Below are positions 46,176-56,102 of a DNA stretch of 64,000 nt, in pieces; the first letter of the stretch is position 1; every line of letters starts with the position of its first letter. The translations under genes and the position numbers were made by a program. The DNA comes from Ophthalmolycus amberensis (Eukaryota > Chordata > Actinopteri > Perciformes > Zoarcidae): the NCBI GenBank assembly GCA_024529925.1, contig JAFEUB010000895.1, positions 718,501 through 782,500 of the forward strand, written 5' to 3'. The notes beneath the pieces are model-generated. The model searched no databases. It was not told where the DNA came from and saw only the letters and a program-made list of their open reading frames with translations.

Positions 46176-47220
46176 ATGGAGCCAGCTAGGAAGAGGAGGA
46201 TTTCCCCTGTGTGGGAACACTTTGATTTGATAACTCCTAATAAGGTAAGCTAAATCTAACTCTATTTCAGACACATTAGGTTTGCTTATCAAGAACTGTA
46301 TTTTTCACAGTTTCTTATTTTATTCAAAGGTGAGGTGTTTATTGTGCTCCAAGGAGTTGGAGTACAATAACAACACCTCATCCATGCTAAGGCATTACCG
46401 TGCCTTGCATGAGAATAAGGAGGAAACTGGAGCTTCACCCAGCCATTGTAAGTCATTACAATATTACAAATGCACCATCACAATTTTTCCCTGTTCACTT
46501 TTGTTTATTGTGCAAATAAAGACAGGTAACAGACACTGTATTTATTCTCTTTTAACCAGCCACCAGAAAACAAGAGCAGGATGAAGCCCTCGTCTCCATG
46601 ATAGTGAAGGACACACAGCCCTTCAGTATTGTGGATGATGTTGGATTCAGGGCATTTGTGTCCAAACTGGATCCCGATTTAAAGTAATAGGATTTTTCAG
46701 CCAAACAAAAGCCACCGAAGCAATAAAACGACTGACCTCCGAGTGTGCCACCATTATACGGTCAAAACAAAGCAGAGAGGAAATCCCCCAGGCTTCCACC
46801 TCTCATGATGTCACAGGAGGTAATCTATTATTTTACATTTTGAGATCAATTATTCCGATGAGAACACTTAGTAACATGATCTGTGGTTTCCTCTTAGGTA
46901 GCAAACTGTGGCATCGTTTAGACACCAGCGTCATGGAGGCACGGAAGACTCAAAATGTAACAGCAGATGCCACTGTGGAGGTGCAGCGCTACCTTTCCGA
47001 GCCAAATATAAGCAGGCTGGAAAAGCCTCTGGAGTACTGGGAGAGGCAAAAATTCCTGTATGAAAATTTATATAGACTTGCTCTTGCGTTTTTGTGCACG
47101 CCAGCATCTTCTGTACCCTGTGAAAGGGTGTTTTCAAAGGCCGGAGAGGTTGTGTCAAAAAAAAAGGAATCGTTTAAAACCAAAAACTGTTGAGAAACTG
47201 TTATTTCTGAATAAAAATGA
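46176..47220 (+). pseudogene. hAT transposase, internally deleted and frameshifted
   Basis: The start MEPARKRRISPVWEHF is at 46176; the first exon ends at 46244 with GTAAGC. A second exon (46330-46447) encodes a BED-type zinc finger with CLLC and HYRALH. A third (46560-46687) runs to an in-frame stop after LDPDLK, where the family normally continues. The central catalytic region is missing. The C-terminal part (46905 onward) has YWERQKFLYENLYRLALAFL and SSVPCERVFSKAGEVV, the dimerisation domain. Just after it, an A9 run at 47157-47165 throws the frame to a premature end, while the usual NRLKPKTVEKLLFLN ending follows in another frame. The copy is inactive. Confidence 0.85.
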
Positions 47221-47839
47221 ATAAAATGTCCCCTGTCCTGTACATCACTGTCCAAGTTACACAAGCATATTCAGTCCCCTCTTCCTAGTTCCACAAGCAC
47301 TTTCACTGTCCTCTGCCTGCTTAAGCCCATGCCATTTTCCTAAAGTGACATAATAACATTATTACACAACCTGCCATATCATATGATACTACCATTTTGG
47401 GAAAATTTACACACACAGAATACATTCAAAAAATATTTTATTATGCACATATGTGATAATTTATGTACAGAAATTATTTGGTCATCCATTTTTGTAATTC
47501 ATAGTCATTCCCAACAGCCATAACAGACACAAAAATTCAATGCATCACATTATGTGGTTCAGATACAGCTGCCTGTGATTATACACTTGGCCAGTAGGTG
47601 GTTTCGTGTGCACATGAAGCTTCGAGAAATGAACCCTTTCTCGAACCAATTGGCTGAAGTGGTTCGATGCCTCATGAGGCTTCATCTCGCCATCACTAAC
47701 AGAAATCCTTTAAACGCATTTTTTTTAAATTAGTCATTTCACACTGTATACAAGGACATGTAAATGTAAAGTACCGAGAGAGACGATCATTTCCCACTGA
47801 AGAAGATGGACCTTATTTAAAAAGACGACTACCACTTTA

Positions 47840-47931
47840 AATGAGATCACAGTTCTCTGCGCTCCACGTGGTTAAATCAACATGGCAGCGCCCTGTACCC
47901 TTCTGTGAGAGTGGAAGTTGAATATAAAAAG
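47840..47931 (+). promoter_or_regulatory. trmt2a: trmt2a promoter edge and non-coding first exon
   Basis: A donor AAAAAG|GTAGGT ends a likely first exon at 47931. It contains a 9-codon upstream open frame, ATG at 47882 to TGA at 47908 (MAAPCTLL), in a good context (AACATGG). An E-box CCACGTGG is at about 47863-47870. The next acceptor, TTTTCACAG, is at 48437, 13 bases before the main start codon. The exon call is inferred from these sites only. Confidence 0.5.
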
Positions 47932-48450
47932 GTAGGTACATGAAAGACATTGTCTCTACTTCAATCGACTGTGACCGTTGCTGATATTTAGCATGACTGG
48001 AAACAGTAAGCTGTTAGTTATTAAAACAGATAATGGCGAATCGTTTTCTTTGAGCAAGGAAGAACGCAACTTCAGTGTATGTTTGTTGCCACCTCAGCCT
48101 TAAGCGAACATAAAATACCTCTGTGCAGTGCAAGTGCCAAAACCCAAGTCCGCAGAAGCAGTTAATGCGTTCACATAAAAGCAGTTTTAAGTTGTAAACG
48201 TTCCTTTTTTTCCTTTTCAACGTTACATTTGGATTGTAAAGTTTATTGAGTCCATTATAACAAGTTACAATGTCTCAACCAAGCTTGATATTTGAGCACA
48301 ATCTGTCCAGCTATCGTTTGATTGTAAAAAAATAAAGTAAGTAAAAACGAATGTCTGGTACTGTTAACTTGTTTTCACATATATTTATTCTTTCTGAATG
48401 TAATATCAGTCTGCTAATCGGATTGTTATTTTCACAGCATCAACAGAGTG

Positions 48451-51400
48451 ATGGCAGATGTCAGCAGCAGCCCAGTGGCTGATACTCCAGCCTCACACGA
48501 GGAGAAGCCGGATGACCTCCCTCAGGTCTCCAACAACGATGATGTAAAGTCCGACGACAAAGCAGAAGGGGGGAACGAGGCCGCCTCTGACCCGGACATG
48601 TACCGCTACATCAAAGAGGACCTCTTCACCTCCGAGATCTACAAAGTGGAGATCAAGAATCTCCCCAAGTTCACTGGTTTCAACGACCTGAAGAAGTTCC
48701 TGGCCAAACACGACCTCAACCCGCACAAAATCAAGCTGTTTGGCAAGCAGACGTTCGCCTTCGTCACCTTCAAGAACGAAGAAGAGCGCGACAAGGCCAT
48801 GAAGATGGTCCATGGCATGCAGTGGAAGGGCCAGGTGCTCAGCATCAGGCTGGCCAAACCCAAAGTGGACCCCATCCTGAGGAAGAGGAGGCAGGAGGAA
48901 GGAGAGCTGGCGGGAGGGCAGCCCCCATCCAAGCGAGCAGAGGGGGACGAGGAAGAGGAGCCGCTCAGTCTCCAGATAGCCAACGTGGTGACTCCTCTGT
49001 GGAACGTGCCGTATGAGGAGCAGCTGAGGAGGAAGGAGCAGGAGGTGGTGGGGGTTCTGCAGAGGCTGGCCAAGTGAGTGCTGTCATTTTATACGCAGTC
49101 TGATTCATCCATGTGGTACCATGTGTGTCCACCGCTGATCTGCTGCAGGTGTTGTGCAGTATCAACATGAGAATTTGACCAAATGTTCTCCATTGAAGGG
49201 CTTCTCTGTTGTTTCTTCTTCAGAGAGATCGGCAGCACCAACAAAGCCATGTTGCCGTGGCTGTTTGCGCAGAAAGGGAAGTACAACAGAATGTGTTGTT
49301 CTCTGGAAGCTATCCGACCGTCTCCTACACAGGTGTGTCTACATGTCGGGTCTAACTCATTTGACTGACAAACGCATACGGCGCACTATTATACTTTTTA
49401 CAATACATTTAACACCTTGTAAAGCAGCGGTGTGTCTAATATCTCCTTAATCCCGTTTCATATTTCTCTACCTGCATCGTGGCAGACGGACTACAGGAAC
49501 AAGTGCGAGTTCCTCATTTCGGTGGGTGCAGACGGGGAGGATAAGACCATCGGTTTCCGCCTGGGGAAATATAAAGGCGGCTCCTGTGCTGTGGTGGGGC
49601 CGGGCGAGACGTGCCACGTCTCGGCCGAGGCCAAGAGAGTGGTCAGCGAGTTTCAGAAGTTCATCAGGTATCGTCGCATGGTCGAGATAGTCCACAGCGA
49701 GGAACGGATATGGGAACCCAAACTACATTCACATGCAGTATTTATTTTTTAGGGTTTCATAGACATGAGACTTAAAGAATCAAGTCTTCGGACATCGGAC
49801 ACATTTCCGCCATTGCATTTAATCTCGCTGTTGGTTTGCCTACAGGACAACATCGTACTCTGTGTACAGTCCTGAAACATATGAAGGACACTGGAAGCAG
49901 CTGACTGTAAGGACTACGAGAACCAAACAAGCCATGGCTGTCGCGTTCTTCCACCCGCAGGTGAGGAGGACACGTTCTCTTTACGAACGCTGTGCGACCC
50001 TGTTTGCTGACAATAGTCGCACGGTTAGAGTTCTTCTTTTTGATGTCTCTTACTTGTTTTAATCGCTCCTTTTAGAAACTCCAAGAAGACGAAGTCAAAG
50101 CATTAAAGAGCTCCATGAAGACGTACTTTACAGAAGGAGAGGGGAAAGACAGCGGAGTAACCTCTCTTTACTTTGTCAGAGAGGGTCAAAGGTAAGAACA
50201 GAAATCCTGATGCTCAATTAGTCAAGATGCAGGACAAACAGTGGAGCGCAGACTATGAAAATATCCAAGTCCTGCACTAAATGAGTGTTTTTTTTTTTGT
50301 CTTGCCAGGACTTCTCCTAACCTAGAGGACTTGCCCTGTGAGCTGGTGGCTGGAGAGAGCAGCATTCATGAGGAACTCCTGGGTCTAAAGTTTAGAATAT
50401 CTCCCCATTCCTTCTTCCAAGTAAGAAAGATGTACCTCAGAGAAAAGTCCTTCTGTGTTTTACAACGCACAGATGCATTCTGGTTCCAGCTGTGACATGG
50501 GTCTTGTGTTACCTGGCAGGTGAATACAGGAGCTGCTGAGGTGCTGTACTCTGCTGTGGGGGAATGGGCCCAGCTGGACCAGGACAGCACCGTGCTGGAT
50601 GTGTGCTGTGGGACGGGAACCATCGGCCTCTCTCTGGCTAAGGTGACGTAGTTGTCTGTAACACAAACTTAATTCACCTGTGACTATGTGTTGATAATGA
50701 CAACTGACAGGAGTTAGCAATAGACACTGTAACAGTCTTTCACATCTCATCCTTTCCGTGTATACCTTTTTTTTTTAAACGCCTTTATTAGGGTTCGTAC
50801 AATTATTGGCAAAGAGATATAACAATGTTCGCACACAACACATTTCAAATGTTCTATTCTTTCTTTGTTTTGACATCTTTGTTCTCTTTTGTCTTTAGAG
50901 GGTGAAGAAGGTGATTGGAATCGAAATGTGCCAGGAGGCCGTGGAGGATGCCAAAGTTAATGCAAAGGTCAATGGTAAGAGACCAGATAACATCAAATTA
51001 CCTCTAGTGATTCCATGTATGGAGTGTGAATATTCATAAATGCAGGACGGTTGGTAATTCAACCAATAGATGTTAATTCAACAGTTTCCCTTGGGATTAA
51101 TAAAGTTTTTTAAGTAGTTTTTGCCCCCAAATTTATTGTAGAAATGAGTGTTTAACTGGTTGGCGGAGGCAGTAATTCTAGTTTTTCCTTGTTTGTATTT
51201 GAAGGTCTGAGTAATGTGGAGTTTCACTGTGGAAAAGCCGAGGACGTGTTCCCCAACATCCTCAATGCTCTGGTGTCACCCAACGTCACAGCCATTGTGG
51301 ATCCGCCGAGGGCCGGCCTACGTGAGTAAACGGCCCAAACCGTGAAAAATGAACGTTACTCACCTCAGGATTTGTCACATATTTAAGTTTTTTTTGTCTT

Positions 51401-51812
51401 TATCAAACAGATTCCAAGGTTATACTTGCCATCAGGAGGGCAGAGCATCTGAAGAGGCTGGTTTATGTAGCATGCAATGCTAAGGCAGCCATGAACAACT
51501 TCATTGAGTGAGTGTTTTAAGTGGCGTTTTTTAAGCAGCAGTAACTAATTCAATTTGTTTGTGAGATTGAAAACAAAAGCCTGAATAACTATTTCCACTG
51601 TCATATCAGATATATTTTGAAAGGTGGCCACTCCTATGAAATGGTGAATCTTACGTTAGATCTTTCTGTCGTTTAGTCTGTGCAGAGCACCATCCAAGCG
51701 AGTTCATGGGGCTCCATTTCGACCGGTGCGAGCCATGGCCGTGGATCTGTTCCCTCAGACCATGCACGTGGAGATGCTTTTGCTGCTGGAGAGAGTGGAC
51801 TACGACTCCTAG
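48451..51812 (+). CDS. trmt2a: tRNA (uracil-5-)-methyltransferase homologue A (TRMT2A)
   Basis: S-adenosylmethionine-dependent enzyme that makes m5U54 in the T loop of tRNAs. Eleven coding exons: 48451-49073, 49224-49332, 49486-49667, 49846-49960, 50076-50191, 50309-50420, 50520-50642, 50899-50974, 51205-51321, 51411-51507, 51677-51812. They total 1806 nt, 601 residues (human about 625), all in phase. The N-terminus is acidic, then an RRM with KVEIKNLP and TFAFVTF. Later come YEGHWKQLTVRT, the SAM motif LDVCCGTGTIGL (exon 8), GIEMCQEAVEDAKVNA, DPPRAGL (exon 10), the catalytic cysteine at 51473-51475 in VYVACNAKA, and the C-terminal LLLLERV with the conserved Glu. The catalytic loop is ACNA where the RumA/TrmA family usually has SCNP. 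The ATG at 48451 is chosen over an upstream GTG. Confidence 0.96.
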
Positions 51813-52317
51813 AAGACCAGCAAGCAATAAGGAGACGACATTCTGTGCCTTCTGATACCCACACTACCATACTGTTTAGTGTGCCAGAAAAAGATTTAGT
51901 ATGTCAGAAATATCAGGGTGTCCTACTGCATCAGGCCGTATATTAGTAAGGATGTGATTCGGAATTGTCATAACATTGCATTCTGGCTTGCAAACTGCTA
52001 TATGGGGATGTCCAGTTGGACATCCTGGTAGTTTTGGCACATTGAAATTGACATGTATTAGAAAATACGCACTCTTTTCTGGCTCACTGAATAGTATCGT
52101 ATGGGTTTTTGGGACGCTCAGAGGGTCTTACCTTTTAAAAACAGGCCCTGTCCTTTGATAGGTAGCGTGGGCTTTCCATACTAGAATTGTATGCACTCAC
52201 TTCTTTGACATTTGTTAAAAGTGTTTTTTTCCTGTTGAAGTAAACTACAAGGTCTTAATTTTGAAGGATCAGTTCATTCAAATCCTCTTTCGTAATGCAG
52301 TATTAATTCATGCTTCA

Positions 52318-52323
52318 AATAAA
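52318..52323 (+). terminator. trmt2a: trmt2a poly(A) signal
   Basis: AATAAA 500 bases after the stop, followed by GTTGCTG and a T/G-rich stretch. A second AATAAA is at 52450-52455. The 3' UTR is therefore 51813 to about 52345 or 52470. Confidence 0.65.
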
Positions 52324-52482
52324 GTTGCTGTTAATACAGTGTGCTTTGCACTATATTTGGTTAACTGAGCGTTATGGACTGTCCTTTGGCCTATTAAAGT
52401 GCCACTTCAGTTTTAACTTGTTTTAACTTGTTTCATCATTCTGGAACTGAATAAAAACAGCCTTCCTAATCAGTCAAGACAT

Positions 52483-52488
52483 TTTATT
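52483..52488 (-). terminator. dgcr8: dgcr8 poly(A) signal
   Basis: TTTATT on the plus strand gives AATAAA on the minus strand. Cleavage would be near 52465, so the dgcr8 3' end meets or overlaps the distal trmt2a end. The dgcr8 3' UTR (about 52465-54216) is 1.75 kb and contains no other gene. Confidence 0.6.
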
Positions 52489-53652
52489 TTCATAACAAAT
52501 ATCACTAAAGTCATGGAGCTCACGTTGCAATACATACTTCATTTTCTAGGCAGCAACATCTCAAACAATTCATTGGTACAACTCAACAGAAACACCGGGA
52601 AAAGCAGTATTTTCTTCTCACACTGACAAACGCACGGAGGGGAAAGCACATTCTGAAAGCGATTCACAATATCACAACAAGCCTCGTGGTTAAACTGATG
52701 TCCTTGAATATTTCATAGAAAAAAAAAAAAAAACTAAAAACAGAGGCCAAATACTTGACAAAAGATGCACAGCAGTTTCTATTTTGTTCCAGCAAGTAAT
52801 GAGTCTATTTTCCTGTGATAGATGTTTCTACTGTACAGTTTGCAGCAACATTAACTATAAAATGCATCAGACTGTATGTAAGGTTTTGGTTTACACACAC
52901 AATCAGCTTCTGTTGGACTAAATGACTTGACCGCAGTTTGTTCACATCAGTGTACCAAGTACATTTTAAAAAGGCTGCCTTTTGTAAAAATGCACTCTAC
53001 TTGTGGTCAGAAAATACTGTAACAACGATGGGAAACACACACACACACACAACCCATTAAGACGAGTCTTAAAAATCTGCACACGCTGGAGGCATTTTTC
53101 CCTCAAGTATCCGATGTTTCAGAGGCCGTCTGCAGTCAATTTCTAATTGGCTAAACAATAAATGCTTGATCAGGTAAAGGGGGCTTGGTCTTTCCACTTC
53201 CTGTTGAAGGGTGTTTTAGGTCCAATGCACTATACTGAGTCCTTCATGAAATGGATCAACTAAGGCACCACGTCATCAACATGACCTCTTAAGGGCACCG
53301 CAACTAAACAAGAGACTGAAATGTACCGACTGGTTAGTTGGTGTGCTTGGCGTTAGTACTTTAATAAAAAGCGAGCAAGAACTAAGAGCTTTAAAGAAAT
53401 GAACATAATAGTACTCTGTGCTTGGGTTTACTGCAGAGTTGGACGTCTTTCTAGTATTGCAAAATGCAAAAGAGGGGGAGGAAAAAATTAAAGAAAAGGC
53501 AACAAGTACCTCAAATATCCCCGATGCAGTTATTCCTGTACCAACAGCATGATCAGTCAACACAAATATTTGACAGGACACAAGTGCATAACAATATCTC
53601 TCAATAGTCATCACTTCACAACGCATGTTTTTAAAATCATGCGAACCAAGAC

Positions 53653-53670
53653 GGGGGGGGGGGGGGGGGG
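53653..53670. repeat. G18 run in dgcr8 3' UTR region
   Basis: Uninterrupted G on the plus strand, C in the dgcr8 transcript. A C14 run follows at 53937-53950. Confidence 0.95.
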
Positions 53671-54216
53671 AACACCGACCAATAAAATACCCAATAAACA
53701 AGTAACGTCGATTCCTAATAAAATGAATGGTATAAATACACAAGTACTAGTAGTCCCTTTCGAATACTTGAAGCACGAAACTAAACTAATGGGTGCTGGT
53801 ACTCTGTGACTGTTAAAAACAACACTTCCAAACAAAACAAAAAGGTGTGTAGTGGTTTTTGCTGTCAAAAGAAGCGTGCATTTCTATTTTGATGTGGTTC
53901 ATGTGTCACCTTCTCTGCAGCCCGGGTGTGGTTTCTCCCCCCCCCCCCCCGCCCGGGTGCTGTCGCGAGGCTGCATCTAGAGAGGTAGACGATATTTGCT
54001 CTTATGTGTGTTCGTGCATTTAGACCTCCCCTGACTTTTACCAGCTCAACCAATAAAACACGGGCAAAGGATGCAAGCAGTTCTACCGGCCGGGTCAAAG
54101 TGGAACGACATCGCCGTCAGACGTCGGTGATGCATAATGAAGGGATTGGATGGTGGGGGTGCGATGTCTGACAGTGACTGGGTTTCAGTGCCGTGGTTCA
54201 TCAGTGACTTTCAGAC

Positions 54217-56069
54217 TCAAACGTCGACGGTGCAGAGGGGTTCACTCCCGGGCTGGGCAGACTCCATGATGGTCATCTTGGGTTTCTTCCTCGTTTCCTC
54301 CTGGTACAGAAACACAATAAAGTTACCACACTGTGAGGAGTACATTGTGAAAATGGTGCAAAATGTGAAAAATAAAGTACGCTCAATCCATTCTCAATTC
54401 TAAAATATACAAATCTAGGCAGTGGCAATGTCATTTTGACCACCGGAGACCGACAACTATGCTCGTAAAGACGGCAATAAAGAGGACCAATTGAGACCCT
54501 GCAGATTTACCGTTATCTGGATCAGAACTACAACCTTGTTTTTCCCTTCAATGAGCTCTCTGGTGACAAGATGTCCGATGTACAACAAGTAATCCTTGTC
54601 GAGGGAAGAGAGGATGAACAACTGTGAAAATAGACGGTCCTAAACTTAATCAACTTTATTTCGCTGCTTCAGTTTCAGGGTCCTGCTTTTGTGACGGTGG
54701 GCTCACTGGAACAATCAGATCCATAATTGTATTGTTAACAACTGTGCTTTCATAAGATAAAATGTCTGATTTGATTTCGGCTGTGAAAGACGAGATGTAT
54801 GTTTAACACTGGGCAGAATCAAAATTACATTTTCTTTCTCTTCATATTTACATAAAAAGGAACAATTCTCACCCTCTGCTTGGCTAGTTTCCTCATTTCC
54901 TCTTGCAGTTTGTTCAAGATATGGAGGTTTGGCTTGTTCTTTTTGGCATACTGCTGGAGCTCGATCACACTCTTGTCGGCGCTCTCCTGCAAAAGATCGG
55001 TCGTTATAAACGTCAGAGATGTGCCATCTTCATTACCAGGATATCATAATCACCATAATTCATATTTCACTTGTTGAAGTTAACAAGGCAATGGCAGGTA
55101 CAACAGAAATAGTCTTGATTATTCCTTGTTGAAAGTGGCAATCTTTAAGATGTCAGTAAGGGTTGATTTACAATTTCTATTGAAGAGATTTAAGATACTC
55201 TACATATTTACTGTAAATAGAGCTCAACATCAAACAGAAAGATTTAGCTCTACAGTAAGCGTTTACGTACGTACCTTCTTGACCAGCTTATTGCTCTCTC
55301 TGCCGTACATGCGCAGCAGTGAGCCCCAGTTCTTCACGTGAGGATGAAGCATCTGCAGGATCTTCTGAGAGGCCAGTTGTTTGCCAACCCTTTTGTTCTT
55401 GCCTGGTGGCACATGTGCAAAACATGTCACTGAAAGCTACGTACATGTTCGCTCCACAAGATCACACACACAACAGACATGGTAATAAGAATCAAACAGC
55501 AACTCTCCATGTGGGGAGATGAGGATCAGGGTCTACTTACACCAGCCTCGCACGGTGTGCTTCCCACATGTCATCACATATTCACTCTTCTGGTTTTTCC
55601 CCGGGATCACCTCAAACTTGACGCTCGTGTCTCCCATCCCATGGTTTCTAAATTAAAGACACAACTCATTATAAATACATCTGCAACCCGGCAGGGCTGT
55701 GACAGAACAGGTTATTAAAGGGTGGTTTTGATGCTCTTTAAGTGGGGTTGTACGAGGTACTGTGCATTCCCCCAGTTAACAGACCAGAGTACCAGTACGC
55801 GAGCAAAGCAATGTACTGTGTACGGGGGCAGCACCCAACACCTTGTAGTGTACGCGATATTTAGAATATTAATTTATTGGTGGCGTTGTGCTTTAGCTCT
55901 TACCTTTTAAGGCACTCATGAAGAATCTGATATGGCGAAAGTAGTCCTGCTTTGTTGGTCAGCTCATACACCCTCGAGTCTTCTATATTGATATGATTAA
56001 AATACTGCGGAGCAGAGTACACAGAGTGTTACATATTCTACCTTTGACAACAATTATTTTCCATGAGGG

Positions 56070-56102
<33 letters not shown>

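Larger units (their letters stand above)
45775..47698 (+). mobile_element. hAT transposon with BED-finger transposase relic
   Basis: A 1.9-kb element whose ends read GAGTGATG on the left and CATCACTA on the right, flanked by ACAGAAAT at 45767-45774 and 47699-47706 (the match extends to nine bases, so the edges may slide by one). The interior has a broken BED-finger hAT transposase and CG-rich subterminal GCTTCGAAGCG motifs. It lies between the ranbp1 promoter and the trmt2a first exon. The intact duplication suggests a young insertion. Confidence 0.88.
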
